Below, in pieces: positions 23,831 through 36,215 of a stretch of DNA of 64,000 nt. The position numbers and the translations under genes are program-made. Within the stretch, counting starts at the first letter, position 1. Every line of letters begins with the position of its first letter. The notes under the pieces are model-generated. The model did not search any database. It saw only the letters and a program-made list of their open reading frames with translations, and had not been told where the DNA came from. This stretch comes from Oopsacas minuta (taxonomy: Eukaryota > Porifera > Hexactinellida > Lyssacinosida > Leucopsacidae). The stretch lies in contig JAKMXF010000352.1 in assembly GCA_024704765.1 (NCBI GenBank), positions 111,072-175,071 of the forward strand, given 5' to 3'.

Positions 23831-25916
23831 GTACACTAATAGGTTGGTGCATATGCACTTTATGAATTATATAGGCTACAAGAAACTATGCTAAACGCAA
23901 TTTAGTTTATTTTGAATGTAAATAGGTGCTTAAGAATAATTAACTAGGTATTGTAAATTCCTTATGTTTCCAGTTTTATATAACATTTGATCATAATTAA
24001 TCAGTTACAATTGTAATAATGAAATCAATCTGATATTAAATGATGCAAAATATTATTATAAGAAAGAATGCATTATTATTTCTAAAAGTGAAGTGTAATT
24101 TTTGACTACGTAGATCACATCACCTCAAAAATAATACAGTGGTTAAGAGATATAGTGATCATTGCTAACATGAACATACTTGGGCAAAGGGTATGTTATT
24201 ATATCCAGTATGAACTTATAACCGATGTTAATATACGGAATGCACACTGTAGCTAGATCAATGCTGTGGAAGGGTGATGTTTGTGGTATCATTGTAGGAA
24301 AATAATCAGCCTCATGGTCAGGAGCGAAGCGGTATTTTGCATAATTTGTGAAATTTTTGAATAATGGAATTAGAAAAATTGGTTAGCAATTACATTACAT
24401 AAAGTTTGATTGTACTTGCATATATCTATTTCTATATAATAGTACTCACAATATCACTTTGACCAATAATTGTTGACAATTTGAGGTATTTCAAATTCGA
24501 TGTCGAATTGATTGAAATATTGGCGGCTCTTAAGAAGACACCAAATTATTCCGGATGAGATTTTTGCACTCCTTTCCAATTAGAATTGTGCATTCTGTCT
24601 GGGTGAATGTAGTATATCTTAACACCTACCTTATAATTATGCGATAAGTATTTCATGATAATAGACAATTGAAATTTTTTCGGTTTTCTCGATTATAATT
24701 AAAATAATCACATTCTTCTGGTCTCCATTAAAAGGATAGGTTTGCAAGTACACATTAGATTGATTGTACATAAATAACCATTTTCCAAGAACTATGACAA
24801 AAATATGACGAAAATATACATAGTTCTCAACACAAATTCACCCACTGCAAGGAAAGGATCGCTGATTTTATAAATACCATTATATATCGAACAAAACTAT
24901 AGATTCGAGGCAAGAAGCGTGGTGATTTGGAAAGTTCGATGATTTGTCGACAGAAAATGGCCATACTTGAGCCACGAAGGACCAAAATCCTGGCAAAACT
25001 ACGGAACGTGGTTGCCATGGTGCGTCTGACAGGCTTCATTACGTTTGTCAATCCTGTTTAAATTGACTCTTTTCCAAGGTTATAAACAAATAATCGACAC
25101 AACTACTTACAAAATTAGGTAGGATCGAGCTTTGAAACAATATCAGTAGATTCAGGTTTGAGATATCTGACCCTAATAAGCCGCAAGTAATATGTAACAG
25201 CTGTCAAACTCGCCCTAACTAGACAAAGGAAAATGAATGTGGGGAAAAGAAAAAAGATCGTACTGATATAGAGGTTTTACCAATGATTGAAGATCAGTAT
25301 CTTACTCGCGGGACAGTTGGGTACAGACCAGAAAGTCGTTGTCATGTGTGCCAGATTAATGCTCATGTCTCAATAATTTCCTGGTGACACTAAAATGCTA
25401 TGACCCACGACTTGGAAGACCCATATTACAGTCACCTTGTAAACCCAGGTGAGTAGATGTGGAATATATTTAGATAATCATGATAACGGACTTGGTAATA
25501 ATATTTTCAAGAATCTCCAGAGATCTTTAGAAGCGGGAAAACATTTATCGGAAAGTGTTGAAGCTCAAAGCTTCATATAATCTAGCATCAAATTATAATA
25601 AAGATATCATTGAAAAAAGAATAATTGAACGTATTCTTACAAGTTTGTCGGTTTAACCCAACAACACTAGGGCATATTATATTAATCAAATATCGTTGAA
25701 AAAGAGTTATTGAACGAAGTGGTTATACACATTGACAGTAAATCTCTGGTTAATTGTCATTTCATTCGAAAGTATAAATTGAAATGGAAAGTTATCAAGA
25801 GATTAGCAGTCCCAAAATCCCAAATTAAAGAAGTCCTCATATGATAATCAGAAAATATACCAACAATTCAAATTATCAATAAATACTGTGTTATCTAATG
25901 TCAAGTTCGCAAATTA

Positions 25917-27163
25917 TCAGGACGTTCAATAAGTCTTGCGGGTCATGATATATCTTAGGAATTAGTCAAGTAATATATCTAACTTCATATATTATAAGCC
26001 CATATAGTTAAACTCCATATACTGAAAGTTTCAAGCGTATTCAATACAAATTATGAATTTTTGAGATAGTTACGTGTAGTTAATTTATACCACTGTTGAA
26101 TTTATGGCTTCAAAGGATGATAATTTCAACTTCAAATGGCGAGCTTACATAGAGTTTCGCACAATACTCAAGATCCAGCCCGTACAGATCTGGTGATGCT
26201 GATATCACAGATTTGCCTCGATCTGGAAGACCGGTATCTGTCACCATTTCAGAGAATATCGCACTCATTCAAAGTATGGTCATGGAAGACAAGTGCATTA
26301 CTGTCAATCAGTTAGAACAAAGTAAGGAGATTTCATCGGGAGCTATTCATACAATTCTGACGACTGAGCTTGGCTACCGATTGAGTTGTGGGAAATAGGT
26401 CCCGCATAAGCTCAGTGAGAATCAAAGGTTGGCACGACTGAATATTGCCAAGAGACTCTTGGAAACTTATGAAAACTGCGATTCTAGACGCCTAACAGAA
26501 ATTATTACTGGTGACGAGACGTGGGTGTACTATTCAACACCATATAGCAAGTATAAGAAGCGATCATGGGTGAGGGGCGACGAACAAGCGGCGAAAATTC
26601 CTAGGCCCGACTTCAGAAAACCTAAGATTATGTATACCATCTTCTTCAGTAGTTATGGAATTCTCTTGCAATTACCTTGTGAGAGTGGCAAGGGAGTTAC
26701 TGCTACTTTCTTTACAGAGCAAGTGCTTCCAAATTTGATAAAAATATAGAAAAGTACCGCCCGAAACCGGAACTCGAGGAATGAAGATTTTAATTGATAA
26801 CGCCAGTTCCTATACAGCTAAGCTTTCCAAAATTTCTTGGATGTAGAAGGGTTGAAATTACTTCCCCATCCACCATCCTCACCAGACCTAGCTCCGTGTG
26901 ATTTTTGGCTATCCCAAGCTTAAAATCTACCTTCAAGGCAAAGATTTTAACACATTACAAGCACTCGGAACGGGCCTGTACCAGTACTTCAAATCCATCC
27001 CCGAAGAAGAGTGCAGAAATGTGTTTTACAAGTGGGTGGAAAGGTTAAAACTTTGTGTATCTGCAGGCGGGGATTACTTTGAATAAATAATATAGTGAAT
27101 TAGCGTGTATAGTGTTTGTATCATATTCTATGATATCACCCGCAAGACTTATTGAACACCATA
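25917..27163 (+). mobile_element. complete-length mariner element with both inverted ends
   Basis: The left end contains GTTCAATAAGTCTTGCGGGT (25924-25943) and the right end its complement (about 27139-27158). Both lie next to TA-containing flanks (TTA at 25914-25916; TA at 27162-27163). The element is about 1.25 kb, as expected for mariner. The transposase on the plus strand reads from 26104 to 27086 with several breaks. Confidence 0.86.
26104..27086 (+). pseudogene. mariner transposase relic (Mos1/irritans type)
   Basis: From MASKDDNFNFKWRAYIEFR at 26104 the relic continues, with one frame change, through the linker DLPRSGRPVSVT (near 26213), the second HTH, first-Asp block ITGDETWVYY (near 26505), second-Asp block LIDNASSYTAKL (near 26793) and third-Asp block SPDLAPCDFW (near 26881). 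It ends with the conserved C-terminus KWVERLKLCVSAGGDYFE at 27086. The spacing fits a D,D34D mariner. Breaks are few: a stop near 26396, one near 26747, frame changes near 26160, 26790 and 26910. The copy is therefore relatively young but cannot make a full transposase. Confidence 0.9.
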
Positions 27164-27599
27164 GTAGTTAGTATGGAATCTCAGAAATATTATAGGTGCT
27201 GCAAATCTATTATGGCCGAAGTACTACGTTTGTGACGAAAAGTTATATTCAAATTTCACCACTTCCTTTGAACCAATTCTCGCTTCAAAAATGAGATTAG
27301 AAATAGCATTTTTGGCATCGTAAAATCACACATTATCCAGGGAATATTCGGTTATGCACAGAATTCGCCTGTATAATGTATTTCCAAACAAATTATATAT
27401 GAAATCGGTCAAAGGCTGATTTTTCCCTAAAAAAGGCTAATTGGGACTAAATTTATTACTTTGGCTGGAAATTTTTAAATATTCATCCTGAATAATTCGA
27501 AATATATTGTATAGGATTTGTCTTAAAAACTGGGCTTATTGATAAATTTAATTTTGAAAAACACAGGAAAAAAATCCATGGGTTCTGCCAGTATTGTCC
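27164..27599. other. spacer between mariner and gypsy relic
   Basis: No gene, terminal repeat or RNA gene was recognised. Confidence 0.3.
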
Positions 27600-29050
27600 C
27601 AGTTTTCTCTTTACAATAGTAGATGATATCCAATTCTATATCATGTGTGCCCAAATATGCTCTATGCTCGATTTAGATACAGGGCATTGATAGATTCCAA
27701 TAAGGCCTGATGATCAATATAAGACTGCATATACACCGGGATCAGGTATGGGATTGTATAAGTTTGTTTACATGACTTTTGGAGTATGCAATGGTCCAAA
27801 TTCATTCCAACGTATAATGGAAACTGTGAGACGTTTGAAGAATTTGAAAGTGTTTGGGTCTAATCTTGTTACTGTCGCACATGATAATCTAAAGGTACAT
27901 TTTCTTCATAAGAGTCATGACATTTCATGTTCCTGGTACCGAGGATGGGAAAAGACCTTGGAACGAATTTGACGGATTGGTGACTGGGTAGGAATAGTAG
28001 TCGATATTCAAAACTATTGCAAATAATGTGGCCAGTGTATGTCAGCAAAGTAACCGTTCCCCAGAAAACCAAATTAGTCATTACACTAGTTTGTTATCCT
28101 TGGCAAAAGAATTGCTATTGGAGTACTGGAAGTTGTATTGAATGCTTATGGGAACAAATATCTCTTGGTGATAAAAAATCACCTTAGTAAATGTTTAGCG
28201 GCTTACCCTATGCTAGACCTGGTGCCAGAAAGAGTTGTCGACGAGTCGACTTTTCGCCAGATGGGAATCCCGCAATAATTATACAGCGACCAAAGGGGGA
28301 ATTTTTAAAGCTTGTTAGTCTCTAGTCACTGTGATCGCTTCGGAAGAAAATATTTACATCAAGCTATGATCCTCAAGCAGATAGCCTGGTAGAGGGCTCA
28401 AATCGTATTATTTTGGAAATGCTTTCTTGATACAATGATAGAGAGGAGGGTTGGGAAAGGTTCATGCCTTGAATATTGTATTTATATAATAGTTCTTCCC
28501 AGTCATCAACTAAGACTATGCCTTCTGCTCTAATCTTTGAAAGAAATTCGGGGCTTCTTTTGGGATCTCGACTCAAATTGGTTTTGGCCCTATATTTATA
28601 AGAATCAATGTTGAAACAGAAGCTTCTTTGGTTTAAAGAATAGTATATGGTAACATAAAGTTGCAAGTTAACAAGAAAAGAGTAGGGATGACCAGATTAC
28701 AACTAAAGAGATTCGTTTCGGGGTTGGTGATAACTTAAGGCTTATTATCCCAAGTTACCCAAAATTTCTATCCAAGGTAGGAAGGTAGATGGAAAGTCCT
28801 CAGAGTATTAGTCCAAGTTCATCTAAGAATAAGTCACTCATATGGAAAGGCACGAGTTGTGCATATAGTTGTTGGGTGATGGAGATCAAAATTTGTCAAG
28901 AATGAGAATGAACGACATGAAATATAATAAAGGGCCTGACTTAGAATCAGACTTTGAGGCCATACAAAATTACTCGATTAAACCCACCGAGGCGAAGTGG
29001 ACGTAATAGAAGAGTACAAAAACATTCCAGAGATTACGTGTTGTACTGAT
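27600..29050 (+). pseudogene. Ty3/gypsy retrotransposon pol relic
   Basis: The plus strand carries, in order, reverse-transcriptase blocks near 27640-27830 (LDLDTGH, then PDDQYKTAYTPGSG, then GLYKFVYMTFGVCNGP), integrase-core blocks near 28110-28410 (GNKYLLVIK, YSDQGGNF with a catalytic Asp, and DPQADSLVEGSNR with the catalytic Glu), and an integrase C-terminal part with a basic RRSGRNRR-type tail near 28980-29048. The RNase H region and much of the integrase zinc-binding part are deleted, and stops and frameshifts are present in each block. No long terminal repeats, gag or env were seen. It is an old, inactive fragment. Confidence 0.85.
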
Positions 29051-30055
29051 CATGATTTAAACGGAGAGAAGTGTAATAGATGATTAAAGGCTGGAAATAA
29101 TTTGCAAGACTATTACTGAAATGAACTGTCTGGCTTCATAGAGCATGTAGCATTTAACTAGGTTACTATTGAGTAAGTACTCTATTATACAAGATAACGT
29201 GACACAAACAAAATGAAATTTGCCTCTTGTTTGAGAAAAATAATTGAACTCCATAAGTCAAATCCTGGGATGGTTGTATAAAGATGGCTAAACGTCAATC
29301 GTGTTTGATAGAGATGACACATGGAAATCAGCAATCAAATTATGCATTGTTTAAAGTGAATTCAATGGTAATATTTAAATCTCTATATAGCCAGAGAATA
29401 AAGAAAAATTGAGTATCAATTTCCACAACTTTGCACTATAGCAAATGCATTTTCCTCTGGATCTATAAGGCTTTGATGTATAGAAAGCATTTTCGACTCA
29501 AGTAAAGTTAATAATTTTGATTTTATTGGTGATTAAATTATCACAATAACTAATAGGTTTCCAGACTTAAGAATTTATAAAAATAATGAACAAAAAGTAC
29601 CATAGATGCTATTATTTGCAGTATTATACATAGTCTAATAATTCACTATAAGGAATTTCTATTATAGTCAGGTAGAATTAGAGTTTAATCAGGAATTAAC
29701 TGCAATAAAAGCGAATGTTAATTATTCTTAGAACATAATTATTGTAGTTTCACAGTAACATAGTTCCAGGCCCAAATGCACCTGCAAATTCAATATTTGG
29801 ACACTCAGACTTTTGGATAGATTGAAGATACTATAATGCTTAAAACTCAGAATTTTTATGTTAGTAAGTTCAATCAGAGAAAGATTCTCCATCGTAAGAG
29901 TGGTCCCTCGAAAATAGTTGGGAACTATTTTAACTACCAACGCAAAAATGTGGTGACATTCAACTATCAAAGTTTATCTCAACACATCGACTGAGACCTC
30001 ATACGAAGAAGGTAGACAAACTGAGTTTAGTTTGACATATAACCACACTCTAATG
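29051..30055. other. gene-free region
   Basis: Downstream of the gypsy relic. No terminal repeat was recognised and no gene is visible; the frame at 29728-29970 (minus) has no motif. Confidence 0.35.
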
Positions 30056-30624
30056 CAGTGGTACTCAAACTGGGGTCCGCGGGACTGTTATGGAAAGTGA
30101 TTTACACAAATTTTATTCTTGAAAGTTTAGTTATTCCATACAACTTCTACGATAATTTCGGAATTATTTTCACTTTCCTCGAATAGTAACGAATTACACG
30201 TATTCGACTTCCTAGAATGCTATTTAGAATATATCACCCTGCAAAACATATAACATAGAGCGTTAAATGCAAACAATCATCCTGTGTTAAGAATAGCATG
30301 AGCTCCAATTGATTTTGGTTAAATAAATTGTACCTTTGCAAATATATATTAATATTTATTTAATAATTTGGTATTGTTGAAAAAGAAATTTGTGACTAAA
30401 CGAAAGCCAGGAAAATTGGATACTAACCTAAGCAAGAGTAATAGACTCTCTAGAGATTGTCAAGACATTTCGGGATCTGATGAAGATAGGTTAATTGATA
30501 ACACTGATATAATAGAATAATAATAGCAAATTATATTCACTAAAATGAGACCAAAAGCAGGGGCACGTGGAATTGTGACCATGGAATTTTGGGGCAGGGA
30601 CATAAAAAAGTTTGAGAAGCACTG
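30056..30624. mobile_element. hAT miniature element with exact 8-bp target duplication
   Basis: The termini are CAGTGGTACTCAAACTGGGG on the left and, as complement, CAGTGCTTCTCAAACTTTTT on the right, which is the Charlie-like CAGTGxTxCTCAAACT type. Exact 8-bp duplications CTCTAATG flank it at 30048-30055 and 30625-30632. The 569-bp interior contains only fragments that could derive from a hAT transposase and no usable frame. Confidence 0.88.
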
Positions 30625-30632
30625 CTCTAATG

Positions 30633-32124
30633 AATATTTAGAGCATGATTCTGCGGATCATCCGCCACAGCATGATATTTTGTTTTTTTCACATATTTAA
30701 TACAGATGGTAATGTCATCGTTTGTATTTGTGTGTAATATATACTTTCATCCAAAATATGTAGTTAAGATGTAATACGGTATTAAACCAAGTGGTATATG
30801 TTCAGGTCATAAACTCCCCTCGGATGATTGATTATCCAATGTCGACTCTACTTCATTCGAATGGGGCATAATTCTGTAAACCATGAATGTATAGTTACCA
30901 GATAATATAAATTAATAAACACTTAAGAACAAAATATACAACATGATGAAATATCGTGATTTACATCTCAACCACATGCCACCAATTAGTTTCTCAGAAG
31001 AACAAACGAAGACGTCGTGTACCTGCAAGAAAGATACCAAAACTAAAACATAAATATGAGGCTGCGAAAGACTATCCCATAAAGTCATGTTTATGACAAT
31101 TTATAGGGGTAAACTTGTGTAAAACTATAAATTCAGGGTCACTGAATAGAGTTATGAGAAGTTTGAGAATGTATTGTTGCCACATTTTTGGCATTCCTGG
31201 GTTTGCTGGGGAATGATAAATACATTAGGGTAACCACTTGAGCGATGGAAAATCTTTCACTGAGTATGAATATAGACATAAAAATTCGTTTCGATGTAAA
31301 ATGAATGATTAGGTATAAAAAGTGCAATACCTTAAAATCGTATCAAAGAGTGAGATAAGGCAGTGAAAGGAAAGCTTACTATATGAGGCCAAACATGCAC
31401 ATATGGAATGATCTAATAATTGTATATATATATATTAGAAAAGTAAATTCCTATGCATTCATTATGTGCTCCTACTCAATATATTTAATAGTATTATAAT
31501 ATAATTTTGATGAGATCAGAGGGGGAGGCGGGATATCATATAAAAATTGGCCAAGTTACAACCAGGTAGTAGTAAGTGCGAAAATGTTCTTTATAAACTT
31601 CCACATATTTTGGTAGTTAATGGATTAGGTAAAACACCATATTATTTATCAAATGGGTTCTACATTTGTTTTTAAGTGTAAATGCAAAGCAATAACCTTT
31701 TTGATCACATCCAACCCACCTCTACCCTGGGGGCTGTTTTCACCGAGATATTCGAATAAATGGCTTAACATAGATTTGGGGAGCGCCCGCTCCCTTCGTA
31801 TTTTTTGGCAAGCACTGGTACTAAAATTAGAAGAAGACAAAATATATCAATAGCAGAAAAATAGTTTGATAAACATGCTTCTGAAATATAATAATATTTT
31901 TGAAAACAAAATTATCTGTTTACTAATTGTGAAAAGTATATTTATGATTGTTACTTTGACAATTTGTGTATGTTAATGACTATTTCCATATTGCAATTTA
32001 GTCAGATAGTGCTGGTGAGAATCCTGAATATAATTATCAAAATTTCAGAAATACGATCATAGTAATACAGTTAGTTGTTACCTACATTTTGCATAATTCT
32101 GCAAAATTGTAAAAGTGATTAGCA
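30633..32124. other. gene-free region
   Basis: No gene was recognised. A short TA run lies near 31419-31435. A possible hAT-like G-rich segment near 31710-31800 has no detectable partner end. Confidence 0.35.
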
Positions 32125-32132
32125 ATCTACGC

Positions 32133-32700
32133 CAGAGCTGCAAATGGGTCACATGAAGTGACCCATGGCCCATGACCCATTTATTATTTTCTGACCCATT
32201 CTGACCCATTATGTATTTCATTATTAGGCGCCAGTATAATGTAAGTATTTAGTCTAACACAATAATTAAATCAAGTTGATTTTATATCCTTCCAACACAA
32301 CAGAGATAGCTTCGATAGTTTCTGGCAACATTGCATTCCGTTGAGATGTTACGATATGCCGAGCATTAAAGGCACTAAAGTGTCTCTCGCTTTCGGGTGA
32401 GGATGCCTGAATTACCAATAGTCTCATGGCAATTATTGATAATAATGAAAACCTAAGTTTATTCTGCTTCCACCAATCAAGGAGATCAAAACTCTCACTT
32501 GTAGTATTCCAAACGTTTAGTATAATCACCACTTCTATTAACTCTCTCTAGAAGGTTTTCTAATTGACAAATAACTCTTTTAAGCCTACATTGTATATAA
32601 ATAGAATTTTGATGGGTCATGACCCATTAACGCATGACCCATGACCCACTGACCCATCTGACCCATTGACCCATGGGTCAGTGACCCATTTGCAGCTCTG
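32133..32700 (-). mobile_element. hAT deletion derivative with perfect 20-bp ends and 8-bp duplication
   Basis: Both ends are CAGAGCTGCAAATGGGTCAC as inverted repeats, identical over 20 bp. The flanks are an exact 8-bp target duplication ATCTACGC (32125-32132 and 32701-32708). Both subterminal regions are packed with TGACCCAT words in both orientations (32155-32213 and 32612-32691), probably transposase binding sites. Between them the minus strand retains the C-terminal part of a hAT transposase. The element is 568 bp, far shorter than an autonomous hAT, so it is an internal deletion derivative. The perfect ends and duplication suggest a fairly recent insertion. Confidence 0.93.
32266..32532 (-). 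CDS. hAT C-terminal dimerisation domain, partial transposase
   Basis: An 88-residue open frame lies inside the hAT deletion derivative. It reads LLDWWKQNKLRFSLLSIIA, then the conserved ASSPESERHFSAFN block and RNAMLPETIEA. This is the order of the hAT dimerisation domain (W-W-x-x-N, PLLSxxA, (A/P)-S-S-x-x-S-E-R-x-F-S, R-x-x-L-x-P-x-x-x-E). The catalytic core and DNA-binding zinc finger are absent, as deleted. The stop lies about 130 bp from the left terminus, as expected for the end of the transposase. There is no evidence of expression. If it were made, it could only dimerise. Confidence 0.8.
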   Translation of the reverse strand: MVIILNVWNTTSESFDLLDWWKQNKLRFSLLSIIAMRLLVIQASSPESERHFSAFNARHIVTSQRNAMLPETIEAISVVLEGYKINLI

Positions 32701-32708
32701 ATCTACGC

Positions 32709-34148
32709 ACATCAGAATTTGGTGATACAAATATTTCTAATGAAAAAGAATTAAGAGTAATTATTCATTAAATGTTAAGTAGATGTTTATGTACAAAATC
32801 GAAAATTTGAGTGGTATTAGAAAACTAGACTCATAGACACATAGGGATGTTTCAAATAGAAATTTCGACAAAAAATGGCCATTTTAACCTACAAAGTTAT
32901 TAATTATTGAAAAACTTGCGTCAGACCATAAATTTAATCGGTAATATCATATCTTAAATTCATTCAATTTTGTGTTAAAGGAGTTCAATTTAGCAAGGAA
33001 AATCGATAAAGTAGATAAGAAACATTAGGAATGTCTCAAATAACCGTTACGGCATTAAGAAATATAGCGTAAACAGGTTCATGTGGGAGTAAAATAAATT
33101 TTGGTCCAAAGAGAATTTGTTATATATAAACTATACATATATTACGTTCGATATGAGCATCCGATCTACAAATATCATCAATTTATAGTAAAACAATAGC
33201 CAATCGTGAAAGTCATATATAAAATCCTGAAACAAACGATAAAACTCCAGGAAATCAGGTATTTCAAATCTTAGTATGCTACATGCAAATCAGGAATATT
33301 ATAATAATATTTGCAAAGAGAAATATTCACATACATGAATAATGGAATAGAACAAATACTTGCAAGAATGAATATACCAAATGAGAATATCAGTATATTC
33401 TTGGGATCAAAAGGTTGGTGCTTGCACGATATTGCATATACCTAGAACAGTAATTAAACATAAAATATTATAAGCAGAATAACAGCAAAATACATAAGTC
33501 AACCAATTTTCGTCAATGCATCCATAAAAAATTCGAATCACTAATATAAGGAATTGGATAAGAGTTTTGCTAGTAAATAAAATATAGCCAGAATATTTGG
33601 TAGCCCACAGAGTGAGGATCCGAACTTCCTCATACATATTAATCATACATATCCAAAGAGCAGCCGTAAAACAGTGTGGCAAAATGGCATTGATAGAGAA
33701 ATAGGCACATTCATGAAAAATAATTAAGATAAGCAACATAATGTAACTTTCACATGTAGTAAAAGTACATGGTAGATTTCAAAATGATTACTTTTTGAAT
33801 AGCATATTTGTAGAAGTAACTATAACGTATTCACAGGTACTTGTTAGTCATAAATATCTAAGGGTCAATAACCCAGGCCTACAAAAAAATGTTATCATGC
33901 AGTTGTTTATATTTTGATCACTGATTTAGACTAATTTTAGGTGCGCTGATTCTGAATATCTATTCAGTTTTTTCTTATTACGTCAGGTTTCTTCACAACC
34001 ATATAGCTACATTTTCAGAAAATTTCGATTTTGCCAAAAATTCATCATGATTACATATTACAACACTAAAATTTGTACATAGTGTATATATTCAAATAGT
34101 CTTATTTGCTTATTGGTTTTAACTAGTCTGTTATTCTTTTTTGTTGAT
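32709..34148. other. gene-free region
   Basis: The largest frame, 33407-33739 on the minus strand, is hydrophobic and A+T-driven, with no motif or matching splice partner. Nothing else was recognised. Confidence 0.35.
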
Positions 34149-35857
34149 ATGTCGAAAAGAAAGTGTTTCAATTCTCCAGACATTATTTGTTATATTTGTG
34201 GTTTCTATATTCCGAAACCTCAGATGCAGAATATTACTTAATTTGTGAATAGAGCTCACCATGCGTATTTCAAAGTTAAGCTGGGCGACCAGGACAAAAG
34301 TTTGGCACCTCATAAGGTCTGCAAATCTTGTGTAGAATTTTTGAGGTCTTGGAGTAAATGTAAAGGGAAACACCTCCCTTTCGGAATTCCTATGATTTAG
34401 AGAGAATCAAAAAATCTTTCGATGATTGTTATTTCTGCATGGTAAATGTTAAGGGTTGCAAAAAGACTGCCATACACCTGCTGAATTAGCCAAATTTGGA
34501 ATCTGCTATTCGACCAGTCCCTCATTGTAGTGATCTACCTGTACCAATATTCACAGAGTATCTCGGACTCTATGATGATGAAGATGGTGCCAATTCAGAA
34601 GAAGTCAATAATCATGAATGTGAATATGATGTTGATTTTCAAGGTCCTTCCTCGGAGCCTTCTCTCTTTAACCAAGCGGAATTAAATGATTTAATTCGTG
34701 ACCTTGACCTCTGGAAAGAATCTTCTGAGTTGCTTGCATCTAGATTGAAAGAAAAGAGTCTTCTCCATCAAGGAACAAAGGTAACATTATATCGTTACAG
34801 GGAGCAAGAGTTTCAACAGTATTTCTGCGAAAAGAATGGTTTGGTGTTTTGTCCAAATGTTGAGGGACTTCTATCGGCAATGGGAGTTCCGCATTACAAC
34901 CCAAGTGACTGGAGGCTGTTTATTGACAGCTCCAAAAGGAGTCTGAAATGTGTATTACTCCATAATGGAAATATATTCGGTTCAATTCCTATAGGATATT
35001 CAGTTAAACTCAAAGAGGAGTACAATAATGTAAAAGAGATATTAGAGATTATTAACTACTCTGCACATGATTGGGTCATCTGTGTTGATCTCAAAATGGT
35101 CAACTTTCTATTAGGGCAACAATCTGGGTTCACTAAGTACCCCTGTTTTCTTTGTTATTGGGACAGTAGAGATAGGAACCAGTATTGGATAAGGAAAAAG
35201 TGGCCTCTGAGAGAATTTTTGAAAGTTGGGGACAAAAATGTAATTTACAACCCTCTGGTACATAAATATAAAATAATTCTACCCCCTCTCCACATTAAGC
35301 CTGGTTTAATGAAGCAATTCATCAAAGCACTGGATAAAGACAGATATTGTTTCAAGTATATCCGAAATGACTTTCCAGAAATCAGTGAAGAGAAGAATAA
35401 GGCAGGGATATTTGAAGGTCCACAGATTCGTAAGTACTTAGGGACAACAGCTTCAAAGATTCAATGAACGAGGAAGAGAAGAGAGCGTGGCAGGCTTTCT
35501 CTAATGTAGTTTCTAATTTCCTTGGTAATAAAAAGGTATCCAACTACAAAGAACTAGTCACAGATTAGTCGACAGCTATCATGCTCTTGGCTGTAATATG
35601 AGTATTAAAATTCATTATTTTAGAGACCATCTTGATAGATTTCCGGATAATCTAGGTGATATGAGTGAAGAACAAGGTGAACGATTCCATCAGGACCAGA
35701 AAAGCGATGGAACAGCGATATCAAGGAAGATGGGACACACATATGATGGCAAATTACTGTTGGTGCCTAAAAAGAGATTGTCCAAACGAACAATATTCAA
35801 AAAAAGTCAAACAAGAGAAAATTTTTAGATTGAATAGCGCTCATATTACATGTTTAT
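34149..35857 (+). pseudogene. relic of the arthropod 'KAGIFDGPQIR' repeat-borne protein family
   Basis: The frame starts MSKRKCFNSPDIICYICGFY at 34149, with a Cys-x-x-Cys pair and then KLGDQDKSLAPHKVCKSC. It has a stop at codon 31 and a Trp-to-stop change in GIPMI*RE, shifts frame near 34400-34420, and then runs open for 323 codons (34496-35467) with SAIRPVPHCSDLPVP, SGFTKYPCFLCYWDSR, NKIILPPLHIK-like and KAGIFEGPQIR blocks. The tail (MSIKIHYFRDHLDRFPDNLG, SEEQGERFHQD, then YQGRWDTHMM) continues to 35857 with breaks near 35465 and 35700. This protein family is known to me as highly repeated in arthropod genomes. Its element type and biochemical role are, to my knowledge, not established. This copy is inactive overall. 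Confidence 0.85.
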
Positions 35858-36125
35858 AGTATCACTTTCTTCCATTAATATTAGTAACAATTATATCATT
35901 ATTCTTAGTGAATGAAATATTGATATTTTCAGAAATTTAATTGATCCAATCTAACATATAAGGGTTGAAACCAATTTTGTTCTATAAATGTAGTAATAGG
36001 ATTGTGAGATAACTTGACGTATTAGGGAGAAACTGACTAAATAATCGGAATCAGCGACACAGAATTAGTATATATCAGTTGACAAAATCAATACAACTAA
36101 AAAGTGTAGGCCTGTGTAATAAATC

Positions 36126-36213
36126 ACAAATATATATATATATCTAAATAGATATCAGACCTATAAATTGATGAAACCTATATATTTATATATATATATA
36201 TATATATATATTT
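36126..36213. repeat. TA microsatellites
   Basis: Two (TA)n runs at about 36131-36144 and 36179-36212, separated by about 35 bp. Similar runs occur at 41359-41390 and 47604-47624. Confidence 0.9.
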
Positions 36214-36215
36214 CT

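Larger units (their letters stand above)
20960..25916. other. long gene-free region
   Basis: No gene was recognised. Frames such as 21896-22093 (ending near a GTAACA donor-like site), 22703-22996 and 24827-25051 were examined, but none shows motifs or a matching exon partner. A diverged copy of the miniature element at 48851-49059 appears at about 22430-22552, and a 20-bp tandem repeat lies at 23781-23830. Confidence 0.35.

Noticed and set aside
23622-23865. Opposed 76- and 78-codon frames with His/Cys-rich repeats
   Set aside because: Both are by-products of the palindromic 20-bp tandem repeat GTACATGCATATGCA at 23781-23830.
24827-25051. 74-codon minus-strand frame (MTNVMKPVRRTMATTFRSF...)
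   Set aside because: It looks slightly protein-like but has no recognisable domain, repeat partner or splice signals, so it was not called a gene.
33407-33739. 110-codon hydrophobic frame resembling a membrane protein
   Set aside because: Its hydrophobicity follows from A+T-rich codons (Ile, Leu, Phe, Tyr). No family motif, no splice partner, and no start context support it.
36131-36212. (TA)n runs as a possible origin or regulatory element
   Set aside because: Simple TA microsatellites occur three times in the window with no associated structure, and are expected in a genome of this composition.
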